A stretch of 64,000 bases of DNA, taken from NCBI GenBank assembly GCA_029339505.1, contig JAQISU010000171.1, positions 136,501 through 200,500 of the forward strand, given 5' to 3'. This DNA is from Unio delphinus. Its lineage: Eukaryota > Mollusca > Bivalvia > Unionida > Unionidae. The notes under the pieces were generated by a model. The model did no database searches, had not been told where the DNA came from, and worked only from the letters and a program-made list of their open reading frames with translations. The stretch's first letter is position 1, and each line of letters starts with the position of its first letter. Shown here piece after piece: positions 24,005 through 35,689 of the stretch. Position numbers and translations under genes: made by a program.

Positions 24005-25125
24005 CAATGGAGGAGAGGAATGATCGTGCATTTCTTTATATCAAGACTGCTTCTTCTAATGAGACTCCTAGCTTTGTTAAGATTCTCGTCCACTATTTCT
24101 TCTTAACTCATCATCAGACATTTAACGTGTTGAATTTGACTGGGATGATTGATTTGACATCCATAACAATCTTTCTTGATCAATTCTGTAAATTTATCTG
24201 CCAAGTGTTTGGCACAACAGGAGACTAAATGTTGTTCTTGTTCTGGTCATCTGGATTTCATCACCACCTCCTCTAAAGCTTTGCCTTGACTGAGATCGAT
24301 ATTGTACACTTTATAGTGCTGAAACTGGAAAGGTATTTTGTGGTAATCTCCTTTGAACGCTGAATTTCACTTCCACGCGTTGCATAGGATACGTTGTCGT
24401 CGTTCTGCTCAAAGTGTGACTGATGTTTCCCACTTTAGGTAACACTTCCACACGTGGTACGTATAGTCGGGCTTCTTGAATGACACTTTTGTAAAGAATA
24501 GCATCTGCAGCCATCAAATGGAAAGCGGCACTACAGCGATTCAGTCTAAGGCGGACATCCTAACCGTTCAGCAAATAATTGTCTGGCAACCACATGAACA
24601 AATACAAACAATCCATCAGTTCTAAACTTCGACTTTCAGCAATTTTCTTTCGTTGTACGACAAATCCCGATAACTTGATATCATCCTCAGCAATCGTAAT
24701 GATGCTGAACTAGTTACTCTGTTGGGTTTCCATGGCAGCATCCAGATGAGTGTTCTTGTCTTCCTTTCTGTACTTCAAGAGATTTTCTAGGTACGCTCAT
24801 TAAGGGTAAGCATCCATGCTTTTCAAATACAAATCCACTTCGTTGAACAAGAAATAAATAAAATTGTTGACGGTTGCTACTGCATCATCGTCACATATGT
24901 TGGTGTTAGGTGGTGCGATCACTATCGTAACTGCTATTCAGATCAATGTAATCTTCTTGCTGTCCTTTGATTTCAAACTCGATAGGAGCTGAATCCGTCA
25001 AAGAGGAGACGGGATGATATTCGAACCCATTGGGATTCTTGCATGGTCATAATAGTGGGTGACATGACAAACAGATCCAGTTCCGACTTAGAACAAAGGC
25101 AAAACTCTCGATGCATCATTTTATT
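24005..25125 (-). pseudogene. Decayed Polinton capsid-type gene (F54H12.2-like) with a small Cys/His ORF downstream
   Basis: On the minus strand from about 25115 the pieces run SKSELDLFVMSPT, then (another frame) SSLTDSAPIEFEIKGQQEDY and IDLNSSY, VNNFIYFLFNEVDLYLKSMD, DIKLSGFVVQRKKIAESRS, and finally FHLMAADAILYKSVIQEARL and YPMQRVEVKFSV near 24330. Their order matches the invertebrate F54H12.2-like protein, which I know as a Polinton-encoded capsid-type protein. Numerous frameshifts and stops show decay. Beyond it, at 24230-24060, is a Cys/His-rich stretch (DCYGCQINHPSQIQHVKC). The family differs from the capsid gene at 62425-63840, so a distinct element inserted here. Confidence 0.75.
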
Positions 25126-26039
25126 TCTTTTTTTCTCTCTATGATATATTAATAATCAAAAACGTCTCGAACGGCTATTCTTTTCTTAGTTTGTCTAGCC
25201 CTAATTAATATCCTGGGGAGAATTATAATTGTATCGGTGGTATGTTTCATTTGTGAGCTATGTGCTTAACTCTTTTATTTTACATTTGCATCCATGTACT
25301 TTTACACTTGCTTGTCATGAACTTCGGTCATCAAAATTGATTGTTGTTATTCATAATTCTAGAGCTCAGAGGTTCGAGGGTTCATTGTAAGTCAGAGGAG
25401 TGTCTAAAAGAGGATTGTTATGGCGAAAATTGTTGGGAGTATGACTGACGTTGGGCGCAAGGATACCATTATTGTTCCCGTTCGAGGAGTATTTAAGGAT
25501 AGGATTGGGAAGAAAGGATTGGATCGTAGAAATGCTGGCTAAGACTTTCACATTTTTTAACAAGTCACCACTGTTTGCTGATGTTACTTTTGATGGGGCA
25601 AAATGGTGGTATGGAAACGGTTTTACGTGTCCGATGTGCCACAGAAGTAGACGTCGAAAAAAATCAAAGACAATTAAGCTTGAGTTAATTGTAACAGGAA
25701 TATAATCCTGATATCAACGGAAAAGATAAATTAATAGCAGATGCACTTTCCAGTGTGTAGAAATGTATTATTTCATATAGTAATTCATAAGAGTACTTCT
25801 TATGATTTTCGTAAACCTCGTGTATACATAATATATGGTGAAAATAAAGCTTTCTTTTTTGGGATTGGGGTGGGGGTGAGATTATTATGCATATCTGATT
25901 TGATATATATTTGTTTTCATTTAACATTGTTTACCAGTTTTAAAATTCTTTTTTAATTTTCCTTGTATGCTATTGTAACGAAAATGTTTTCACTAGAGAT
26001 TACATTTTATCTTCAGAAAATCTTTTGGCCTGAACTGTT
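25126..26039. other. Unassigned spacer
   Basis: Short frames occur on both strands at 25366-25705; one plus-strand frame has a single CPMC pair (TCPMCHRSRRRKKSK). No family could be assigned. The rest is AT-rich with no clear feature. Confidence 0.5.
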
Positions 26040-26740
26040 CTTTGGTAAACAAGTAATTCTTGACCTAGATCCTGACCTTGATTCAAGGTTAGTGGCAACC
26101 ACGTAAGCAGGATTTATTTTAATTTTAAAATTATTAGTTTTGGTCAAGGTCATCGTCGGTCTATTGAATTAAGAAGTTAACAACTTTGTTTTATTAAAGT
26201 AAGATTGATTGTTCTCATCAGGGTCATGTTCGGAATACGTGACATAAACGATCACAAGACTCCCCCACCTTCGTGATTTTGCAGTTTGGGGAGTATTTTG
26301 AATCTGCGTATTGAATACGATATAATCTTTGTTTTAATGAAATATTCTTAGTTTGGTGTTTTTTTTATACAAATGACGTAAAGTCATTTTCTTTTGTTGT
26401 AGCCAGTTTTTGAATCCATGTCAACTTTGTTCAGTTCACTTGGATTTTTAAGGATTAATTTGTATATCTGTAAATATTTGATGTGCTCATACAGTATTCT
26501 TGGACAAAGACAGTTTATTAAAAAAAAATATTCGGATTACCAACACCAGAGTCTTAAATATCGTGTTTCTACAAAAAAAACTGTAGATAAGCACAAACAG
26601 ACGATTTCGTCTTCCATATTGGATTTTCCAACAAGAATCGAACTTGAATCAATTATAAAATTTCATTACTAGGACTTTTGTAATTTAATTCGTGGATTAT
26701 TCTTAGATTATTTTTGGGTTTGATTCTTATATATATTCAT
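26040..26740 (+). mobile_element. Diverged relative of the 0.8-kb TIR element, copy D
   Basis: Blocks of similarity run in the same order as in copy A (11683-12535): a TGACCT...CTGACCTTG-TTCA start, a TTCTCATC-GGGTCAT segment, then CATATTGGAT, AAGAATCGAACT, GACTTTTG-AATTT and GTGGATTAT. Ends and target duplications are eroded. The degree of decay implies an older wave of the same family. Confidence 0.6.
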
Positions 26741-27487
26741 TAAATGAGATTAGGGCCTCCATGACTAATATATTGTTATTGTTTTAAACAATATATTATG
26801 TACCTAAATTTGTTTTCGTTCTATGTTTATCATTTTGTAAAGGTACCTCACGTGAGTATACCAATTAGTTTCACTTTTTTATTTTAGTCATTGTCTTAAT
26901 ATTATGAAAATTGTATTTATGTATTTTAGTTCAAAATCTTCTACATATTTCTTTTTATTTTATGTATTTATTGTTATTTATTTTTCTTGCATTATATTGT
27001 TTGAAGGAAAGCAAACCAAACAGCGTGACTTTTTGTGTAGCTTTAGGAAGATGGCCATCACTGTTAAAGAAATGCCCATCAGTTTAAATAATGTATTGCA
27101 TTGTTTGTGTTTAGTTTCTGTTAAGATGATGTTGCTGTTTTATTACTTTTATCTGTAGGGGTGTCTGTTGCTTTTTTTGGGGGGGGGGGGTCGCTTTCCC
27201 AGTCATGGAGCACGAAATAGCAAGACCGGGGTAGGCCAATCAGTTCTTCTTTCAGCACAGATAATAAAAATTAAAATGTGAATTGTATTCATATTACTTG
27301 TCGCTATTTAGTGAAATGTTTTTGTCTCATAAAGGAGACGTGAAACGGATAACTGTTATTGGATTGTTATTCCGCGTGCGGGTTCCGCTTCGGTCTAGAA
27401 AAAAATGAACTTAAACTTTACATAATTATCTCCCCTGATTTTACCCTTTCCCTAGTGGCAGAGGACGTTCGTTTTCATCAGACGAAG
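26741..27487. other. Region 5' of NDUFA8
   Basis: AT-rich sequence, then a G-run near 27178-27190, leading to the NDUFA8 start. The promoter and 5' UTR of NDUFA8 should lie here, but I see no clear TATA box or CpG-rich core. Confidence 0.45.
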
Positions 27488-27616
27488 ATGCCTTGGAAAG
27501 AAACTGATTATCTACCCAGCTACGAGGAACTAACTGTTCCTGAATTAACGCTGACCACACCGGTCATGCGAGCTGGGGCACTTCACTTCGGAAAATACTG
27601 TGACAATCAGTGCAAA
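27488..27616 (+). CDS. NDUFA8: NDUFA8, exon 1 (N-terminal 43 codons)
   Basis: The ATG at 27488 starts MPWKETDYLPSYEELTVPEL; 43 codons run to a GTATAT donor at 27617, phase 0. NDUFA8 is an accessory subunit of mitochondrial complex I on the intermembrane-space side, a CHCHD protein oxidised via the MIA40 pathway. The segment PSYEELTVPELTL...VMRAGALHFGKYCDNQCK aligns in layout with the N-terminus of NDUFA8 from other animals. An open frame extends upstream to 27359, but homology begins at this methionine, so it is the likely start. Joined to 33518-33693 and 42284-42506, the whole product is 175 residues, close to the usual length of about 172. Confidence 0.92.
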
Positions 27617-28287
27617 GTATATAACTACTAATTACGGGATGGCAGTACACAAGGGGGGGGGGGGATTAGTAAACTACTGTTTCAAGTTCACTGTTTTGTC
27701 GTTCAGTGTAAGACCTCCGTTTTTATTGTATGTTTTAGGCACTAAAACATAAATAATATGCTATACGTCTTACATATCAGGACTAGGTCAAGTAAACCAA
27801 CTAGTTCTCAGCCTGTTTTATTCTTCAGCCATGTAAATTGTAGCACATTTTTGTTTTAGTGCTTTGTCATGCTTCCCAACAAAACGGCCTTGTATAGCTT
27901 GTTTTGATTTTGGTTGACATCGGAATGAGTAGTCAAAGTTTCAATAATGTCTTACTTGCCAGCCTATATCTACACTCTTCCACTAATTTATGTGTAGTTA
28001 ATATACTTGTGTGTTGCCTTTATCCTGGTAGCATGAAAATATGACACTTGCAAAGGGATTCATTTTCATGTTCCATTGACAAACATTTGAATTTATTGCC
28101 ATGTGACTGTGATCAAGGCTTGCCAAAGTAAATTCATGTTGGTGATATCTTTAATGAACAAAAATATCAGATGATGTGTCTACATTGTAGGACTACTGGC
28201 AGAGAAAACCATATAGACTCCATCCTTGTTGGACTGTCTTTTTCCACTACAGATATGGATTATTGGGCTGATAAATATATAAAGGAT

Positions 28288-29525
28288 TACAGTAGTCCCC
28301 CTCTTATACGGCCACCCCTGTTGCACCGGGAAAGTGGCCTTATAAGGCGGGTGGCTGTTCCAGAGGGGGGCTAAATTTATTATGAGAAGTACATGTATAT
28401 GTAATGTACGTAGCAAGAAAGCTACATACTTCAAAACATTAAATATCTTCGTCTAAATGAAACATTAATCAATAAAAGGTGTTTTTTTTGGTCATAATAA
28501 CGAATTTATTTCAACTGAATATACGTTACTATTTTTGCTTTCTTGGCGTAAGTTTGATATGCGAGCGGGTATTGTTGTCGTGCACCTTGCAAATGGATTC
28601 AAAAACGTCATTTACATCTTGGTACATACATAATTATCTTTCCATTTGCTCCATTTTCCCACTGCTGCTGAATAACCTTCTTATCGGTTATTACTTTGTT
28701 TATTCAAATTATTTCAACATAAACTTGTTTTTACGAGTCTTTTGTACATACAATTGTTCGGCATCCCCCCCCCCCCCCCCCCGATGTCGTCGAGTAGAAT
28801 AACCGACTTTCTTCGAAAATAATGCATCCGTTAACGTGATGACATTTTAGTGTTTGGTAATGATTTATTCGGTTATTGCTGAGTGTATGCGATTTTATTA
28901 TGCAGACAAAACTTGTGTCGAGTCTTACGAAATGCAGCCTTCGTAAAGGAAGCCATATTGTTTGGTCACGTAATTTTTCCGGTCTTTGTCTGGTACCCTA
29001 TTGTCTTTTTTAAGGTTCTCTGTGTGTGCCAATGTACAAAATCTATTTTTAGCCTATGCTGACCCTTGTTATGATTATAACAATTACGTCTGGTTATAAT
29101 CATCAACGAGAAGAACTCAACATAGGTGTTAAACCCCAAACTCCATCAAAACATTATCGAGCCCATTTCCTGTAAACATCGACTTTCATAGATAACGATA
29201 TACTTTAAATCTTTAGTCGACACTTTTAACGGCGACTTGACATTCGAAGACGTGTATCTACGATAGAGATAATCAAAATTACTTACCTTACGTCAAGATT
29301 TGAATTAATTATTGGTTCTGGATACATTTAAAAATAAAATGAGGCCGCTCGTGAGGGGGAAAATTTTATATTATTGCACAAAAATGCTGGCCACTGGTCG
29401 CGTTAGCCGGGTGGCCTCTCGTGAGGGGTACTTTTGAACAGAAACTCGTCGGTGCCAACGAATTCTGGCCGTTTGGAGCGGGTGGCCGTTGGTCAGGGGG
29501 GCCGTACAAGAGGGGGACTACTGTA
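28288..29525. mobile_element. Tc1/mariner-type non-autonomous TIR element (1.24 kb)
   Basis: The ends are near-perfect inverted repeats: TACAGTAGTCCCCCTCTT at 28288 and AAGAGGGGGACTACTGTA ending at 29525, followed inward by a TACGGCC stretch. The outermost TA on each side fits a TA target duplication. Further GGTGGCC-TCAGGGG-like inverted segments lie inside each end. No transposase is recognisable, so the element is non-autonomous. The superfamily call rests on the TA target and the CAGTAGTCCCCC-type terminus. Confidence 0.75.
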
Positions 29526-29949
29526 AATATCTTTCAACTGACCTTTGTTTCCATATGGCAAGAGTAATCCTGCTCTTATTATTCTTGGCATTAAATCTTT
29601 GTAAACACTTTCTTTTTAGTATTAAGCTCTGTCAGAAGAGAACAGCTGTGTATTCAGTGCAAGAGTTTAACATCTTAGCTTCCTAGCTAAATGCTTGGCA
29701 ATAGTAGTTTCCCCACAGATTAACTTGTAATTGTTTTTCTTCTGACAATATTGGTGGTAAAGACCGGTGGTGCTTGGCACTATTTGTGCTGGAGTTTTCA
29801 TCCTTTGGCTTTTACAGACGATCTACTGCTCTCTAGCAATTATTACATTTATTTTGACTGACCTTTGTACATGGATGTAAAATCCCTCTTCATTTGATAT
29901 TTTTGTTTTTGTTTTTTATGGTTTCACTCCATTTTTCAGTACAATATAG

Positions 29950-30148
29950 GCTATACATGGCAGCCAGTATTAATGGTGGAGGAAGAACCCAGAAAACCCC
30001 TGGAAAGAACCACCGACCCATGAGAAGCGACTGGCAAGCTTTCTCACATAACTACATTAGCCGAATCTTAGACTTGAACCCACGCAGACAGAGGTGAGAT
30101 GGCAGTGATCCGTAACAGACAGCGCTTTAGACCACTCGCCCCCCCCCC
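29950..30148 (-). repeat. SINE-like repeat, minus orientation
   Basis: Matches, in reverse, the segment at 40385-40577. Shared blocks include the complement of CCTCCACCATTAATACTGGC and of CACCTCTGTCTG-GTGGGTTCAAG. The latter carries a tRNA-like B-box (GGTTCAAG). A C10-type run lies at its end near 30140. Too short and unspecific for a family name. Confidence 0.6.
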
Positions 30149-30444
30149 CCCTCATTTGAACAGTGGTATTAAATACTTCAGAACACTCACTTTTATTTTA
30201 GTAGTAATCCCTGTTTGAACAGAACACCAGTGTGTCCAACCGTTCTTAACCTGAAAAATGTTAAATTGATGATACATGTGTAGAAGTGGGCCGCCAGATA
30301 GCCCATAAGAGCCAAATGCTGAAAACCCCAGCACCGATAATGGTAAACACCGTTGGTCTCTGCCATTAGTAATGTCAGAAAAAATGGGCAGAGAACTACT
30401 TGTTTGTCCATCAGTTGCTAGTGATATCAGATACACTATAGAGC

Positions 30445-31643
30445 TACCTTATTTTGGTGTGTATAACGCGCACCGATGTATAACGCGCACCCCGATTTTC
30501 GACCCAAAATAAGTGGGAAAAACGTAGTTCTGCCATATAACGCGCATGTGATATAATGCATTTTAAAATTTTGACTACCGCTATTTCGCTTCGTTTTCAT
30601 AGTGCAACAACAGTTGGTCATATTAGATAGTGAATGAAAAAGTGGCAATATTGATATTGTATCTTTCCGATTTTATTGTTGGCCCTTTAAAGGGCCCTTT
30701 AAATGTTCGTCTAGTTGACGCAGTCTATTGCATCAAATCCCTCAAATTCCACTTTGTCGTCATTACTTTCGAAAAGTCGCTGTATGGCTGAATCAATTAA
30801 ATACTGCTCACCGAGGCAAAGCATTGTAACTATGTTGAGCGCATCAAAGCTTACCTGGCGCCGGTTACCATGAAAAGACCACACCAAGTCGATGAAGCAT
30901 TGAAGCCATTGATCACTGTATAATCGCAAAGATATCTCAAATACTATGATTTAAGATGAGAAATAAAACTAAGTAACAAGCTTATTTTCCAAAGAAGAAA
31001 AAAAAATGTTTCCCGACTTCATACATTGATTATTTTGTTCCACAACGTATCAGTGTTCCCGTAAGAAAGAACCCATAGTCGCAAAAATATATATGTCCAC
31101 AACAGGTGCTCTGATGAGAACATTAACACTAGTTGAATTCTACACATATTATGTTTCAATTCGACCAATAATAAATGAAGAAAAATTCGATTAGATCAAC
31201 AGTTATGGAATACGGTACTGAACATTTACGAAACAAGTACGGTAATCCACACAGTGGTATTTGTTCTGCTCCAATGCGGCACTTTGCACAGCTTTTGAAC
31301 AAAGGCAAGTCGTTATGTACATGTATTTCCGGCCGTGGCACAGAACAAAACTTGACACAGTGACGTGAAATGAAACCAGTTTATTAACATAAGCAATCAA
31401 AGAACAAGACTATTTGTAAGCATTATTTATTTCTTTAATACGGCTAGTACCGGTAAACATTTTAGTTACAATGCAATGTACAATGGATTTAATATTTCAC
31501 AAGTAGTGAGTGCCTTCATCCTCTTCAGATCGACCTGGAAAAAATCTTTTTTTTTTTAGTTCTTGTATACAACTCGCACCCCCGACTTAAGATAAGAAAA
31601 TTAGGTAAAAGAAAGTGCGCGTTATACACAACAAAATACGGTA
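30445..31643. mobile_element. Tc1/mariner- or pogo-type TIR element (1.2 kb), non-autonomous
   Basis: The left end reads TACCTTATTTTGGTGTGTAT followed by AACGCGCAC. The right end, read inward, is TACCGTATTTTGTTGTGTAT followed by AACGCGCAC. TA lies at each border (30445-30446 and 31642-31643). A second direct copy of the TATAACGCGCACC motif sits near 30477. A minus-strand frame at 30711-30929 ends in ESNDDKVEFEGFD, an acidic tail of the type found in pogo-like proteins, but no DDE domain is visible. Probably a deletion derivative. Confidence 0.75.
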
Positions 31644-33517
31644 ATAGGCATTGCCTTAGGAAGCTGCTTTACTTGCCTGCATCAGCAGCTCAGATCTGAG
31701 GTAGAAGGCAGCTGAATACAAGACTGTTCTGCTCTGACATAGATTGATACTAAAAAGTGAACCATTGTCTGTGCTTATAAAATCTGATGCCTGGGAGCCT
31801 CTTAAGTTCAGATTGGGCCCATCCTGTATTCTGAAAGAACTGCCTTAGACTTGTCATATAATTAAAACTTTAAGAGAAAACCTTGAACTCGCTTGTGAAA
31901 TGTGGAAATGTAATTTTTACATGTTCATATATCTGCCATAATGCATTGCAGTCCAGTTAAAATCAGATTGCCAATTCCCTATGCGAAGTGGAGATTGTAA
32001 CATGGCATGTCATGCCAAAACATTGTTCTCGCAAACCCCTCACGTCGTTAGGTTTCAAGGAAACAATTTTTAGTAATTTAGTTGTTAAAAAAAACCTTTT
32101 GGTATAAGCCTGTTACATGTAGCATATATAAATAGTAAACAGTCTTGATTGGAGCTGATGTAAAACTGTCCTTTAGACAGCTAAATAGCAGTAATTAAAA
32201 GGCAAAGAGTTTCAATATAAACCACTATTTACATATTACTTAACTGGCTAACAATAGCTATTGAGATGTGTTTGACGACTGCAGTATGTGAGGCCACAAT
32301 TTGCTCAAGTACGATCAGGATATGAAACAAGCTAATGAAAGTAAATCAAAGAGATGCTAAAAGCTTGTAGGGGAACAGAAGTTAATACATATCATTGTGC
32401 TAAATGAAAATGTTTAAGCCATGTGTAATTTGGGATTTTTGTCAAATTTGTGGACAGCAGCAAAGTTTCGCTTAAGCCCGATTTTACTGCAAAGCATGAT
32501 CATTTCAGTTGTGAAAATTTGTATTAAAATGCGATTCATATTTATATGCAATTTAGAAGCAATTGGCTATCAGTTATATCAGCAAAGATCAACAAAAATA
32601 AATAGCAGACCTGGTTACTTTGTGAAGCACCCTAGCAAAATAAAAATATGGTGACTGGATTATACAGACCGATTACATTTTTTTTTAATCCAAATTTTTA
32701 TTTATATTTCTTTGATTATTTACTGTTAGGGTGGGGGGACTGTGAACATAGAAATATTAGCTAGCACTGAGTAACAAATATTTGACTTTGGGCTTAACTT
32801 GAAGACTGCTAATTATTATGTTTATTTTGACTTGACCTTTGTGTCCAGGATGCAAGTAAAAATCCACACCATTTGTTCTATGGCATCATTTTTATTTCTT
32901 GAAGTCTAAAGACCCAAATAATTGCTGATCAAACTTGTCTTTAACATTTGGTCTGATATGTCCTTTGCGAAATTGGGGTTGGGTCAGATTTTCCCTCGAA
33001 ATGGGTTGATATGTTTAAGACTGTTGTCATTGATCCAAGATGAATGTGGAGCTATTGCCCCTTTCAATGAGCTCTCAAGCATCCTTATGAGTTCAACATG
33101 TCAAAGATCAAACTTTTGAGAATAAGCTTGGAATTTTTTTCTTCAGATAGCTAGCTACTTTTGTCTCGTGAAAAGTAAACTTACATACTTACATAAATTG
33201 CATGGAAGTCGATGTATTAGGATGTATTCAGAAACAGTCCCCAAAATGTGTTTCCTACTCGCATTTCATGTGAAAACAGCAAAAACCTCTAGGGGTTAAT
33301 GTGTATAATGGGGGCTATATCTTCTGTTTCCATTCTTGTATTGTTATCATATATACCACTTATTGGCAGAGCAATAGGGTGATTTAAAGATAAGCTGCCA
33401 GTTATAGTCCTGTTACAGTGATGTTTCAGGGTTTTTTCTTACAGAAGATGTATATGTATTAGACAGATTGATCTATTCACCAGCTGCTTATTTACCATTG
33501 TTTTATCTTCCTTTCAG

Positions 33518-33693
33518 GAGTTCATGCTTTGTTATCATGAAACTCTGGATCCCAGAAAATGTTTAAATGAGGGTAAGGAAGTAACTCGGTGTGGATTTGA
33601 ATTTTTTGGCAAAGTGAAGAAGCATTGTGCTGATGAATTCACAAAGTTCCATGAGTGCATCGACTTTTCCTCCAGAGATCTAATCTTTAAGCC
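33518..33693 (+). CDS. NDUFA8: NDUFA8, exon 2 (twin CX9C region)
   Basis: Bounded by a TTTCAG acceptor and a GTAAGT donor; 58 codons plus two bases. It starts EFMLCYHETLDPRKCLNEGK directly after the exon-1 lysine, as in other NDUFA8 proteins. It contains CX9C pairs C-YHETLDPRK-C and C-ADEFTKFHE-C, plus the Cys of RCGFEFFGKVKKHC. These cysteines form the disulfides of the double CHCH fold used for import and oxidation in the intermembrane space. The two leftover bases (CC) join exon 3 to make a Pro codon before the next Cys. The exon is followed by a 67-bp minisatellite within 50 bp. Confidence 0.95.
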
Positions 33694-33714
33694 GTAAGTC
33701 ACAGACTGTAGTGC

Positions 33715-34140
33715 TTATTAATAGTGTCCTTATTAATAGTGTCCGGTCATGTGAGTAGTCATTAAGTTATAGTTCTCAGTCTTGTTAAGGGATTGATTAA
33801 TAATAGTGTCCGGTCATGTCAGTAGTCATTAAGTTATAGTTCTCAGTCTTGTTTAGGGATTGCTTAATAATAGTGTCTGGTCATATCAGTAGTTATTAAG
33901 TTATAGTTCTCAGTCATGTTAAGGGATTGCTTAATAATAGTGTCTGGTCATGTCAGTAGTCATTAAGTTATAGTTCTCAGTCTTGTTAAGGGATTGCTTA
34001 ATAATAGTGTCTGGTCATGTCAGTAGTCATTAAGTTATAGTTCTCAGTCTTGTTAAGGGATTGCTTAATAATAGTGTCTGGTCATGTCAGTAGTCATTAA
34101 GTTATAATTCTCAGTCTTGTTAAGGGAATGTTTCTTAAGT
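33715..34140. repeat. 67-bp minisatellite, about 6 copies
   Basis: GGTCATGTCAGTAGTCATTA recurs every 67 bp (33745, 33812 and so on), followed by AGTTCTCAGTCTTGTTAAGG. It lies immediately after NDUFA8 exon 2; the first copies are the most diverged. Confidence 0.92.
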
Positions 34141-34594
34141 CAAAGTACTCAGTCATATCAAGCAGATGCTCATTTTATCACAGTGATATCTTGTTAGGTC
34201 TGTTAATGGTAAACTAAAATTAGAATAATACAATTTTCCTCAAATGACAGGATTGTTTCCTTTATTATCGAAACTAAAGCCCTGCAAGGAACTTAACATA
34301 ACTGGATTTAACTCGGTTTTGATAATGGTTAGTAATTTAACAAGAGTAGTTCTTTTTTTTAACAAATGGTTTGGAGTCCTTGTTTTGTGACAGCGAGGCA
34401 ATCATTATGATGAAACATTATTTTTAGGTTCAAGTACAGTCTGAGGCATAATGTTTATGTATTTTATGCTATTAGCCTAATTAATTCTTAATAGTGAGTT
34501 TCATGATTATGAGGGTTTACAGTATCTGAATGGATCTTCATTTATGTTAACTATACCAATTTTATATTCTCCTGAATGGTTTCAGAAGATAGAT

Positions 34595-35065
34595 TTTTCA
34601 TTTCTCAGAACATTGAATTCTATGTTATTGTGTGAAAATCAATTTTCTTTGTTCTCATGACATGAAATTCTATGTTATTATGTGAAAACAAATTATTTTT
34701 TTTTATTCTCATAACATGGAATCCTATGTTATTTTGTGAAAACCCTTTTTTTTTAAATTCTCATAACATGGCTTTTCGATAAATGTAATTTTATGTTATT
34801 GTGTGAAAACGAATCTTTTTTCTTTTCTTTTATTCTCATAACATGGAATCCTGTGTTATGTGAAACCATTTTTTTTTCATTCTCGTAACATTGACTGCTA
34901 TGTTATTGTGTGAAAACCATTTTTTTAATTCACAGAACATTGAATTCTATGTTATTGTGTGAAAACCATTTTTTATTTTTTCATTCTCATAACATTGACA
35001 TCTATGTTATTGTGTGGAAACAAAAACCTTTGTTATGGGTTCTCATAACATGGAAATCTATGTTT
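34595..35065. repeat. Degenerate 55-60 bp tandem repeat
   Basis: About eight copies of a unit with ATTCTCATAACATGGAATCC, TATGTTATTGTGTGAAAACC and a T-rich linker of variable length. The hAT element inserted at the right edge of this array. Confidence 0.85.
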
Positions 35066-35689
35066 TTGCAAATATTATAAATAGGGGTGAAACGATACAT
35101 CGATGCATCGATACTTTTGCCATTTCGATACACATATCGATACACAAGGTGAAGAATCGATACAAAACGATATCTACCTTATAATAGCTACATAAATCTT
35201 CAGCAGTTATGATAATTAAATTTTTAGTTCATTAGACCAACCTGTTGTGGTAGTTGTTTTGTATACACAGGAAGTATAGCGTGTGAGATTCGGTTAGTCA
35301 TCTCGGTTCCCGCACCCGGACCAATTCTATAGATAAGAGTTTCCTAGTACTAGGAAATTACATTAGTTTTTGTTTTTTAAATAATACCATAATTTAAAAA
35401 TATAATCAAAGACATTAATTAATAATAGTTTCTGTAGGAAAAAAAAAATTTCTTAAAATTATTATAATAGTGTAAGTGTCAATTCTTTTCTCTTTGCGTG
35501 GGACTAAACTATCGGTATGGGTGTGGAAACGGTGATAGAATTTATGATTATTTTTAATCACTAACACGTTTGGGATGCTTTCACGCAATGAACTACAAAC
35601 AGCGGGGTGACCAAGGTGATTCTAACATCCGGTCAAATGGAGCAGACGCAAAAGGCCGAAAGCATTGAACTCTAGTTACCTGCGATTAG

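Larger units (their letters stand above)
27617..33517 (+). other. NDUFA8: NDUFA8 intron 1, 5.9 kb
   Basis: Holds two TIR elements and a SINE-like repeat listed separately. The stretches 27620-28287, 29526-29950 and 31650-33517 contain no further gene or element that I can support. A G-run lies near 27651-27664. Confidence 0.7.

Noticed and set aside
25366..25705. Candidate first exon of ACADL or a zinc-finger gene
   Set aside because: The minus-strand frame lacks a donor site in the right phase and a convincing targeting peptide; the plus-strand frame has only one CxxC pair and no family match.
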